From Pristionchus mayeri (taxonomy: Eukaryota > Nematoda > Chromadorea > Rhabditida > Neodiplogasteridae), in NCBI GenBank assembly GCA_036245805.1, contig BTRK01000004.1:10478001-10542000 (forward strand): 64,000 nt of DNA. Direction: 5' to 3'. The first letter of the stretch is position 1. Each line of letters starts with the position of its first letter. The position numbers and the translations under genes were made by a program. Below are positions 12,001 to 21,341 of the stretch, in pieces. Under the pieces are notes generated by a model. The model had not been told where the DNA came from. It did not search any database and was given only the letters and a program-made list of their open reading frames with translations.

Positions 12001-12111
12001 TGATGGAAAGAAGTGGAAAATCACCACAGCGATTACCGCCCAGGCTCGCAGTCCCTGCTCATAAACAAGAAAAAAGTGTCAAACCTGAATGTCCGGTCTC
12101 TTGTCGTGCAT
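3064..12111 (-). CDS. oac-type membrane acyltransferase (acyltransferase-3 family), 15 exons
   Basis: Exons, 5' to 3' on the minus strand: 12111-12085, 12054-11969, 11863-11743, 11529-11462, 11422-11347, 11304-11209, 6993-6884, 6839-6794, 6735-6498, 6342-6284, 6239-6140, 5865-5785, 3562-3496, 3385-3171, 3131-3064. They total 1,458 bases, 485 codons plus stop, with every junction in phase. Family landmarks appear in order: MHDKRPDIQGLRAWAV at the N terminus, GYLGVDVFFVISGFLIT, FKRFRRILPLALL, FFTHYWSLCVELQFYLLAP, ARLWQFLFG, GDVSYSLYLIHWPI and YEKWYLTLS. The family moves acyl groups onto substrates at a membrane; the substrate cannot be told from sequence. Oddities: intron 6 is 4.2 kb of tRNA-like repeats and intron 12 holds a foldback. 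The donor of intron 7 reads AAG/GAAAGA (GA instead of GT) and that of intron 14 is GC. The C-terminal SGNH domain usual in nematode oac proteins is not seen, so the 3' end may be incomplete. Exons 7-12 are duplicated at 24.7-25.9 kb. Confidence 0.85.
3630..5443. mobile_element. Foldback element in oac intron 12
   Basis: The arms 3,630-4,475 and 4,600-5,443 are inverted copies; the translated stretch at 3,618-3,860 (+) matches 5,210-5,450 (-) almost residue for residue. It contains AGGAATTTTCCGGTTTT, also present in the foldback at 50.2-52.3 kb, so the two are one family. A 70-base piece of the left arm (3,687-3,756) reappears at 15,335-15,404. No transposase is encoded. Confidence 0.8.
7091..7125 (+). 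other. G-rich tract with G-quadruplex potential
   Basis: Four runs of three to five G (GGGGTTTGTGGGGG, then TGTGGGAGTGGGGG) satisfy the usual G4 pattern on the plus strand, which is the antisense strand of oac. The same tract recurs at 9,712-9,745, 53,214-53,243 and 54,119-54,149, and as C-runs in the inverted copy. Confidence 0.55.
7671..7741 (+). repeat. tRNA-like core, array unit 1
   Basis: ATGGCCGAGTGGCTAACGCG resembles the A box and D arm of a type II tRNA (Ser/Leu-like). GGGGGTTCGGCGCCC is a degraded B box and T arm. There is no recognisable anticodon stem, so this is a tRNA-derived repeat, not a gene. Confidence 0.6.
9271..9344 (+). repeat. tRNA-like core, array unit 3
   Basis: It has the same GGCCGAGTGGCTAACGCG start and GGGTGTTCGATACCC T arm. 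The T stem still pairs. No anticodon stem is evident. Confidence 0.6.
10102..10176 (+). repeat. Best-preserved tRNA-like core, array unit 4
   Basis: TTATCAT at the 5' end pairs with GTGATAA at the 3' end as a seven-base acceptor-like stem (one wobble). The A box TGGCCGAGTGG and a perfect B box GGTTCGACTCC are present, so an internal Pol III promoter could work. The middle lacks a convincing anticodon stem, so I do not call a tRNA gene. The inverted copy lies at 21,544-21,618. Confidence 0.6.
11026..11099 (+). repeat. Diverged tRNA-like core at the end of the array
   Basis: ATGGCCAACTGGCTAAAGC and GGTGGTTCGATTCCC correspond to the A-box and B-box regions of the other cores, but with many differences. 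It lies just upstream of the last unit boundary. Confidence 0.5.
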
Positions 12112-13492
12112 TATGTTTGCTGCACGTTTCCAGCTTTAGGATAACTCAGAAATTGACTTATGCTATTGCCTGGCGCTCAATTATTTGAGCTAATAAACCT
12201 CAAAAAAAGAGTGGAAGAAATATCTCAATGATTTTATGGAGTTAATCAGTGAGTTGAGTGGTGATCAAGAATTTCCAAGATAAGGTGGTCACTTTCACGG
12301 CCTAGAGATAGTACAAACCCAGATCATGAAAAAAATAATATTGCACACAGTATAATAAACACCTAGACCGAGATCGACGAAATGCGTACGATGCATGAGA
12401 TGACAAGGAAATACCAACATGTTGTGAGGACGGACCCGTGCAAATTTATGCGATCCGATCTTCGAATGAGGCAAGGCAGGAAAACACTGTGGATTTCACA
12501 TGTCAGGGTAGAGGAATGAATATGACAGAGGAATGTGACTGCTAAAACCGAGTTAATAATGCCACATTCCAAAAAAATGCTGATTTTCTTTTAGACAACC
12601 ACTATTTCTTTTTAGGAATTGTAGATGGAATGTATCCCATGCAAAATGCAAATGTAATATACATTAATTTTTTATCAACTGTACAGACAACATCGTTCAG
12701 TGAAAAAAATAAAGGAATGCTAAATAACATTAGACGACTACCAGGTCCAATACTGTTAGTTGTTGTGCTTGTCCAATCTTTTTATCGTTTTCAAGAATAG
12801 CTTTTTTTCTTGAGCTAAAAAAAGAGATAATAAATTTTGACAATGTTGTTTCGGCTTGACTTAGTTTTCGTGGTTCTAACATTTTAAGTGTAATATGCGA
12901 CATTTTGCAGGCAGTAGAACTGCACTACACCAACTTTCAATGAACGAATCATGCAAAATAAAGCGGGCCACCATTTTCAGAATCAAAAACTACCCCAAGA
13001 AACATGTTTTGACCACTGTTCACGGCTGTACCGAAGCCTCGCTACGATTTGTTGAATCTATCACAGACGGTTTCATATTCAATAACCTCTAATGAAAACA
13101 TATTATTGGTCGGAAGTATTTTGCAATCTAACGACATTCGTTGTAGTCATTTCACTGTAAAAGAATAAACAAGGGGAAATTATGTATAGAAAATATTTCT
13201 TACCTTGACTGATCTTTTACTGCCGCGCTCTTACGTATAAGATACTAGTTACGAATCTGGAAAAATATATACAAATTCAAAAGAATCACTCCCCCCCCCA
13301 AAATAGCCGAATTTCACGATAAGGAAAATTGTAGGGTATAAAATGGTTTAATTCATTCCTATAGAATACAAGTTTTATGTTTGTATATATCGATGTTTTT
13401 TTCCAGTTCCCTGACATTCGTATCAGGAAAATGAGCCGTTATTTGAATGTTATTAGAAGTCACCATGCATCAACAAAGAAGCATGGACAATG
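12112..13492. other. Region upstream of oac, no firm feature
   Basis: The oac promoter should lie near 12,112-12,300, but no clear core element is visible. The stretch 12,370-12,480 reads in one plus-strand frame as EIDEMRTMHEMTRKYQHVV and looks coding-like, but I cannot place it in a family or find matching exons. The rest is AT-rich. Confidence 0.3.
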
Positions 13493-13609
13493 CTCACTAG
13501 TGATACCAAATCGGCGCGCGCTCTCCTCGTTTCACACGCTCTCGCTCTATCTGACCGGTGAGAGAGCGTGTGAAACGAGGAGAGCACGCGACGATTTGGC
13601 ATCACTAAT
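13493..13609. repeat. Short palindrome, copy 2 of the four-copy family
   Basis: The arms GCTCTCCTCGTTTCACACGC and GCGTGTGAAACGAGGAGAGC flank a centre with GACCGGTGAGAGAG. Outer bases GTGATACCAAATCG and CGATTTGGCATCAC also pair. This is the best-matched hairpin of the family. Confidence 0.75.
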
Positions 13610-14018
13610 GCTCACTCTCGGTATGGTTGCATGCAGTAGAGCGTTATCATCGGGGCAAAGAAAGCAAGTAACGATACAAACTGAAATATTTTGCAATTTC
13701 CACCATATCCTGTCGTTTATTCGAAAAATTGGTGACCTCTGTGATGAAATGTTTCTGGACTGGGGAGCACATAATATCGAACTGACACGTTCCATAACAT
13801 ATGGCTGCTAAGCAGAAGAGCGCCCGTAGAATAGATTGTAGTGTTAGTACCTTTAAAAATCATTCGAAAAGGCAGATTCAGATTCGTGTTCCTTTGCGTT
13901 TCATTGGTGTATCTACTAATTCGCGATCTTTTAGAATATATTGTTAACGGTTTCATATAATTTGGAATTTAAAAATACGTGTGTAGTGCCTAAGAACATG
14001 AGAATTAAACATGTATAC

Positions 14019-14236
14019 CTTTGTCAAAGTTCGATGCATTTCTGCCGTCCGACTGCTCATTTGCACAGACTGCACGTTCAATTTCGCCAGCACCTTTCGC
14101 ATGGGATCTTTCAAAGCATTGCATGCTACACCCACGTTCTTTCTAACGAAGAAAATAACTACGAGTGTTGGCCCACACGGGAGCAGCATTGCGAGAACCA
14201 TGAACAAGGTCAATGCGTCGAAAATGGACGCGTGTC
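14019..14236 (-). pseudogene. srh/sri-type chemoreceptor fragment (one exon)
   Basis: After a TTCCCCAG acceptor the frame encodes about 72 residues with one hydrophobic helix (LFMVLAMLLPCGPTLVVIFF). It ends in the third-loop pattern MSSRTAEMHRTLTK before a GTATAC donor. That pattern is typical of transmembrane segment 5 and the following loop in the Str-superfamily receptors of nematodes. I could not find convincing neighbouring exons, so this is probably a remnant or an incompletely visible gene. Confidence 0.5.
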
Positions 14237-14491
14237 CTGGGGAAGACAAATGTTGTTTCGCGACATAATCACATTTACTGCAACTGGGCATGGCAGACTT
14301 AATGCGCACGCTCGTTTTGTAATGGTTCAGACTAGAGTTCATATTTCGGGCCGCCGTTTCTCCATTCCTCACATTCTCTCGACCATTCGATCGACGACAC
14401 AATTTGAGAAATGAAGATACCATTTTTTCACTCTAATGCACACGCTCATTTGTTGTAATGGTACAGACGCTGTCACGTCATACTTGTGCAC

Positions 14492-14640
14492 AGCCCTGAA
14501 GAGACGACAACATTAGGAGCACTAGGTCGGATGAGAACTATGACGTCATACCGCCTGTGATATATCATCGGCGGCATGACTTCATTGTTCTCATCCGACC
14601 TAGCGCTCCTAATGTTGTCGTCTCTTCAGGGCTGTACACA
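14492..14640. repeat. Palindromic MITE with CACTAGGTCGGATGAGAAC ends
   Basis: Arms of about 48 bases pair almost perfectly (GAAGAGACGACAACATTAGG on the left, its complement on the right). The internal motif CTAGGTCGGATGAGAAC also forms the ends of the element in the str gene at 41,357-41,488, so one family appears in two sizes. Confidence 0.7.
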
Positions 14641-15274
14641 AGTATTCCTACGACGCATTCCTCTTCACGTTCCCACATCCCTCGTAGTGCTCTCGTCAAA
14701 TCAGTTCCGGTAATTTCAAGAAGTTACATTTTAACCTCGCTATATTTCGCTGTAGAGCGCCGTGCCTTCCCCCCTCCCCCTAGCAGTGCGCGCGCGGCGG
14801 AGGAACCGCTAATAGGAAAGAGGGGTAGGGAAGCGAAGAATTCGGACTCTTCCAACCCTTCCAACTCTCCCTCCCTTTAGAGTATTCCTGTTTGTAGTCC
14901 CCTGACATGTTCAAAAAATGCGAATTTCTTATTATAAAGAACAGGGATCTGGGAACGGTAAGACGATTACATCGTGAGCACTCATGCGCGAATGAAAGTT
15001 AAGATTGCGTTGGAGCTGCGGAGGAGTGGTGAAAGCTAGGTAGTGAAAGGAGGCCTGGGTTGATTATCTCTCCAGTTTCGCCTCATAGTGCTCGCGTTCC
15101 AACATTCCCGAAGGTTATAGTTACGTAAGAATCCTTAGGAACGTTGTTTCCAGAAATTCGCGGGGTTGTGTGATAAGGATAAATGTTGTGCACGACTGGT
15201 GAGAGCCTGCTTAAAACGTTGTAAAAGGCTCGTGAGGCCTCGGGCGATCCGAAAAAGTTGGAATGGGGCTTCGC
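14641..15274. other. Left flank of the composite insertion, no firm feature
   Basis: Minus-strand reading near 15,100-15,270 is open for about 70 codons, but no family is recognised. Position 15,274 is the last base with no match elsewhere in the window before the insertion begins. Confidence 0.35.
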
Positions 15275-15334
15275 CAAGAGAATGAACGATGGCGCTATCG
15301 AACAGCAATTGTTATCGAACAGCAATTTTTTTTT

Positions 15335-15404
15335 CATAGATGTACGATTTCGAAAAATATGGGCCATTGGTCCCAGAGCCGGCTTTTAGGAATTTTCCGG
15401 TTTT
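15335..15404 (+). repeat. 70-base templated patch at the insertion junction
   Basis: It is identical over 70 bases to 3,687-3,756, the left arm of the foldback in oac intron 12. It differs from the matching right arm (5,330-5,400) at several bases, so the specific donor is identified. It abuts segment B directly. Confidence 0.9.
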
Positions 15405-16509
15405 CCTCAACTTACGTTTAGAGGCAATGGAACAGGCAACTCAAAGTTCCTAAAGGGGTGAGAAAGACCCGGTAAAACGATAAAATCGCATGAATTTGGT
15501 GGATATCTGATTGAATAAAATTGGCTTTATGCCAATAAATCTGTGTCAGAATAAGTCAGAATAAGAATAAAAAAAATGCGATACGAACTGAATGTAATAG
15601 CGACGACAATTTCGTTTATTGTAAGTCCCGATTTCGCGCCTAACTAATAGCATATAATATAATTACGAAATTTCAGAGAACTTCTCGTTAAAGGAGTGCT
15701 CCGGGGAATGAATGTAGCTGAGTCCCACCACGAAAATTCTGCGCTCGCAATGGGAAACTGTAGCGACTTTACCCCTAGAATGAGCCAATATGTATGTAGA
15801 ACAAGTGAAACATAAACGAACCAAGTGTAACCCTGCGCTTTCAATGAACTTTGCGCGCATGTAAATAGGCCCAGAGGCGTCTGTGGAACTTCGTACAAAG
15901 TGATTTCTGATCGGGTGAGTTACCTCTACGATATCCACGGTGTCACTATGGGTGACCGAACATTCCCCGGAGCACCCCTTTAACAACGTTTCCCTGACGA
16001 TTTGACATGGTGAATTTGAGAAATAGACAGATGTAAAGCGCCAAGTGAAATTCAAGCGTCTTCTGAAAAAAGTGATAGTTTTCCTTGACAGAAACTGGAT
16101 AACATCCACTTAAAAATTTCCTTAAAATCGTTCCTTCCAAAGTGCAAACTCTTGTCTTTGTAGCAATGAAGAAAAATGAAAGCAAAAATTATTTTCCGAA
16201 CTACAAATTCCGCACTTCACTTGATAACGTAATCGAAATCATTTTATTTTTTACCCCTGAACATATTTCACATTTTCAAATAATTGCATAGTTCAGAGTC
16301 GTGCTTGCGACGCCAGGTAGGAAATTAAATGCGTTAAAAAGTGGGAATAATGCGATTTAAAATGAGTAGAAGCTGAATTTTCGCGGAATCGAAGCAGTTC
16401 TCGTTATCGTGTACCGACTGACGGTAGTTCACAATCCGCAGGCTCTCATTTTCAAATATGTTTCACCCCGACTTTCAGATGTCTTTCTGTTGTATATTTA
16501 TCAATAAAC

Positions 16510-18017
16510 ATGGCAGGAGAATCTGCGATGACTCTTCTAAACATCTCGCCCGCCATCACATCCGTCGTGGTATATTTCATGCATTTCGTTGGGATTTTAT
16601 CTCTCATGGCTTCTTTATTCGCATTTTACTTCCTGTTATTCAAGACGCATAAGCAAAATGCAGGATACACTCGCCATCTTATTCACGTTCAGGCGAGTAC
16701 AAACAGTTGTTTTTGTGTTGGTCTCTGATCTCCGTGTTTTGATCTTTGATCTTTGAGCTTTGGGCTCTGCTCGTGTTGATTGCCTTGCGATCACGATATT
16801 TATCGAGTCGAAGATGATTGTTTTTAAATGCAAAATCTCATTTCAGATTTGGGTGCACTCAGTTAACATCGTCATGTGCTTTCTCCTTGTGCCAGTGCCA
16901 CTCTTCCCTCTTGTGGGCACGCTCAGCTTCGGGATGTTTGCATATTTAGGCTTCCCTGTTCACTATCTAATTGTGAGTAGTGATATTTCCATTAACAATG
17001 ATTTCGAATCTCAAAAGGTGCTAATTTTGCTCACAATCGGAAGTTCCGCCTCTGCCATCAACCTATGTTTCGACTATCGACTTCAAGCAGTGCTTATGGC
17101 TAAAGGCCTCAAATGGAATGTCCGGATAACGCCCTATTCTCCATTCGGTCTTCCCTTTTCAGCGATTCAGGAAACTCCTGGTGTATTCATTACGGATGAT
17201 ATTAATTGTAATCATGGCGTCGCCATCTTTCTTTTTCTCCTCGTTAACTCCGGAAAGAGATGTGCGAAGAATGGAAGAGGTGAGAAAAATGGGGCAAATC
17301 GAGATCAAAAGTAAAAATTTTCCAGATTCACCCGGAACTTTCGTGGATGAACGACCAAAATATCTCAGTGACCGTATATTCGACATCAAAAGGCGAAATG
17401 AATGCGATACTTGTTGCGGCAGGAATAGTCAGTGATATTGATGGCAAAACAGATCTTGACCGGCTTCAACCGGCCATTTTAAACGCTAACGCCTTCCCGA
17501 GACCGTTTTCCGAGAGCGTTTTCCATAATTTTTCCTTATTTAGGCGGCCATTACCATTACCTCATCAACAATATCCCTCGCATCTCTCACTTTTCGAGCA
17601 CTCAAACAAAACGTAAAGTTTGGCTAAATGTTATTCATAAACAAACGAAAAAAGCAATGCTTGATGGCATTTGTTCAATTCTTGCTCGTTCAGGATGAAG
17701 TGATGAGTGAGCGAACGAGAAAAATGCAACGAACCCTGACTGAAAGACTCGTGATCCAAGTGGGGGTTGCATAGATCAATTCGGGCAGTTTCGCCTTTTT
17801 AGACGATTTTCTTCATTGTGCTACTCGTTTCCCCGGTATTCATTTACGTTGGCTCAATAGCTTTCAAGGCTGTTAGCTCGAGTTCGATATCCACTTTGGC
17901 CAATACGCCGAAAACCATTCAGGAACATGCTCGATATTCGTTTGCATCGAAGCGGCGTATGCTGTGGTGCATTCAGTACTTGTTATTGTCCTATCAGATC
18001 ATTACCGTCACATTTTC
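16510..18017 (+). CDS. srh-type chemoreceptor, duplicated copy, 3' end not resolved
   Basis: Exons: 16510-16692, 16847-16972, 17018-17119, 17163-17279, 17326-17427, 17803-18017; all in phase. The protein is a seven-transmembrane receptor of the nematode Str superfamily, closest in pattern to srh. Visible signs are the N-terminal VVVYFMHFVGILSLMASLFAF helix and FKTHKQNAGYTRHLIHVQIW after it, LLVPVPLFPLVGTLSFGM, TM3 followed by CFDYRLQ, and a TM5 block before TPKTIQEHARYSFASK. The first intron begins with GC (CAG/GCGAGT), and exon 3 follows an AAG acceptor. A small exon at about 18,135-18,180 (with GTISTV) could begin TM7, but no clear C terminus precedes the LINE. The expected role is environmental chemical sensing in sensory neuron cilia. 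The source copy is at 32,953-34,461. Confidence 0.7.
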
Positions 18018-18445
18018 GTGAGGTGGGTGCTTATCGAGGTGAATGAGAATGGAAACGCGTTACAATCGTTCAATTAATCCATGAACTTGGAAATTAACAG
18101 CATTTCAATGGTAATAAAACAAAGCCGTTTCAGCTGGTTCGTGAAACAGCAAAAGCAAAATGGGACGATATCGACAGTGGTGAGTAGACTTCAAAATTCG
18201 GGTAATCGCTCTTTATTTTTCACACTCTCTAGATCGCTTGAGAGTTTGGGAATTGAGGAGGTATCTTGAAATTCCAACTTTCCTGTGATGCGTATTGATG
18301 AATAATTGCAGGCACTGAGATCTATTCAAATTTAAATACGCATTTTCAAATGGAAATTCGAATATCAAACATCTCAGATGCGAAACCTCAGAAATACGTA
18401 TCGAATTCTGCTTTTGTTGTGCAGTAAACTTTTCAAGATATATAT

Positions 18446-21341
18446 TTTTTATCTACGCCCGAAAGCGCAACGAGATACGAATAATTGATAGAATAACCGT
18501 ACAGATAATTGACTCTCCTCATACTGAGGATATAAGTAATAGAGCTACGTGACGGGTAGGAGGGTACAATACTGAAAATACATAGATCTAGTCAACTGTT
18601 CTCATCTGTCTTCTTCTGATCTGCATATGAGGAGGGAACCGAGGAGGAGGCACTCGGGTAGACCAGGTAGACTATGCTCCGAGAAACAGCATCCGTAGAT
18701 CTCTAAGGGGTGAGAGGAGGGGGGGGGGTAGAAATGAATATGGGAGTGGGGATGCGAGAAGGAGTGGAAAATGGATAACTAACGATAAATTGCGAACTTA
18801 GATAAGTCTAACTTGAGTAATATATTCTTAAAGACAGTAATACTTGGGGAACTATGAACATCTGAAGGTAGTTCACTAAGCATACTAGCAACTCTTCTGG
18901 AAAAACAATGGAAACGTTGATTTAGTTGCCTCAATATGAATTCCAAATGTGTTTGTTCTATCTCTAAGGGGTTTGAAAGTAAAGAATCTATTGCGATCTA
19001 GAACTGTGTCGCCATTCATAATCCTACGGGCGAAAACTAGGTCAAAAATGACTCTCCTCTCTGAAAGCGCTTGAAGACCAGGAGTAGACAGACGTTTAGG
19101 GTAGGAAGGAAGAGAGAGAGGATAGGATGAAGAAGGAAAGCATCGATAGAATAGAATTCGAGCGAATTGTTCCTGGACCTTCTCTATTGTCTGACTCTCC
19201 TTCTTAGTATAAGGATTCCAGAAAGGGCAAGCAAAATCAAGGTGAGGAAGGACATACGTGCGATAACATTTAATAAGAATATCAGGGGAGTTAACTGAGA
19301 CAGCACGCAGCATAATATGGAGTGCAGTCTTAGCCCTATTAGCACGTTCAAGAATGGAGGCGTTTTTGAGAAGGGAAGGAACAACTTGAATACCAAGATC
19401 ACGTTGTGGGGAATTGCTTTTGAGAGTTACATTGTTTATGGTATAACAAGGAGGGGTCGATCCTATGTGAAGATGGGTACACTTAGATTCAGAGAGTGAG
19501 AGCTGGTTAATAATAGTCCAAGAGTAAATAGCATCAAGAGCACATTGAAGTTGGGCAGTCTTAGATTGAGATGATTCAAGTGGGTACGAAATGTACAATT
19601 TGATATCATCGGCATATGCTTGAATGCGTACATCGGGGAATTGATAGAGTATGTAAGTGATATCAGAAATATATAATGTGAAGAGAATTGGTCCTAGCAC
19701 GGATCCCTGAGGTACACCGGACAGTGCTGGGAAAGAGTCAGAAATACAATCACCCAAACGGACTGAGAAATGCCTGTCAGTTATAAAGGAAGAGATCCAG
19801 TTAAGGAGATTTCCATGAATACCGTAATGAGAGCATTCGGAAATAAATTTGGTAAAGGGAACTGTATCAAATGCACGGGAAAAATCGAGATAAATAACAT
19901 CAGTAACTTCTTTACGGGAGTGTGCACGAGTCCAGTCATTTTTACAGTCAATAACATTAGTGACAACTGAAGCACCGGGACGATATCCATGCTGATACTT
20001 AGGTATTATATCAAATCTAAATAGGTATTGTGCTAGTTTATCTTTGACTAACCGTTCCATAGTCTTGGAAGCAGGAGAAATTATAGAAATGGGGCGATAT
20101 GAGTCAGGAAGTTTGTGGTCCTTGTCAGGCTTAGGGAGTGGTGTGATAAGAGAATGTTTCCAATGAGAAGGGGCAATACCAGATAGCATACTAATGTTGA
20201 AGATGTCACAAAGAGGAAGAGAAAGAGCTGAAGCGCATTTTCGAAAAATAATTTGAGGGATATTATCAAAACCTGTAGAAGATGAAGGAGAGAGCTTCTT
20301 TAGAGCTTTGCATACTTCATGAGGAAAGAAGGAAATGTTGGAAATGAATGGAGGGCGAGGGTGAGAAAGGATGGAAGGGATCACGCCATCGTCAAGAGTA
20401 AAGTGTGTCGCAAAATTAGAAGCAAGAAGATTGGAAATATCAGGGAGGTTTGATACAAGAGAGCCATCAGAGGATTGCAGCTTCTTGGGAATAATAGACT
20501 TGGGTTTGGTAAGAGAGCGGATATGACGGTAGAGGTCTTTCGACTGTCTTATTTTTTTCATCTCGCAAAATTGGTTCCATTTTTAAATTTGCGTCAAAAG
20601 ATCTCTACTGCATTTTTCATACTGGATACGAACAGATGGGAAGTGAATCTTAGAAAATAGAATATTCCTATGACGTATGAGGCGTTGAATGTGTGGAGGG
20701 TAAGAAGCAGTAATAGGCCTAGGTTTGTGAAAAGGTACAAAAGTCTGAATACCTTGAGTAATAATGGAAACAAAAATGGTATACATCGACTCAGGATCAG
20801 GGGAAGCCGAAAACAAGCTATACCAATCGATATTGAGGAGGTAAGAATTAAAGTCTTCGTAATTAGCACGTGCATAATCCCTGATTAAATTTTGCGGTGG
20901 AGGGAGAACATGATAGTTTAATTCGAAAGAGATGCCTGAATGATCAGACAAAGGGAACGATGGGATTACGGTAGGGTCACATATAATTGAAGGTTCACTA
21001 GTCAGCAGCCAATCGATACATCTATCATGCCTAGTGGGGGAAGTAATTATATGCTGAAGACTGGAGGTGGACACAAACGTAGTCAGTGATCGATCGATAT
21101 TGGAGGAGGGAATGGATAAAGCGTCATAGTTGAAATCACCGATTAATAAGGAAGGATAACATGACGAGGAAACTAAGTCGGTAAGGCAATCGATAAGTGA
21201 TTCAGTCTGTGAAATACTATAATTAGGAGGCCTATAGATGATACAAAGACGAACTGAAAGGGACGCCGTGGTAAGTAGATCAATTGCAAGGCATTCAATG
21301 TTCTTGTGTATCGAATCAATGATTGTATAGTGGTAATGGTC
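18446..21341 (-). mobile_element. CR1-like LINE, truncated duplicate copy
   Basis: It is the inverted copy of the 3' two-thirds of the LINE at 28.1-32.5 kb. The endonuclease-domain remainder lies at 21341-20583 and the reverse transcriptase at 20561-18885. It carries the same in-frame stop between the two domains and the same terminal frameshift as the source copy. The 5' end is cut at the junction with segment A, not by ordinary 5' truncation. Confidence 0.9.

Larger units (their letters stand above)
15405..21341 (-). repeat. Duplicated segment B (inverted copy)
   Basis: It is the reverse complement of 29,626-35,552. Differences seen: a replacement near 15,553 where this copy has 14 extra bases including a repeated TCAGAATAAG; four fewer bases in the G-run near 18,720; and one substitution at 19,939 that changes Asn to Ile in the LINE frame. 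It ends inside the LINE, where it joins segment A. Confidence 0.92.

Noticed and set aside
13941..14414. A 157-codon plus-strand gene
   Set aside because: It is the complement of the srh exon at 14,019-14,236, which has receptor motifs and splice sites.
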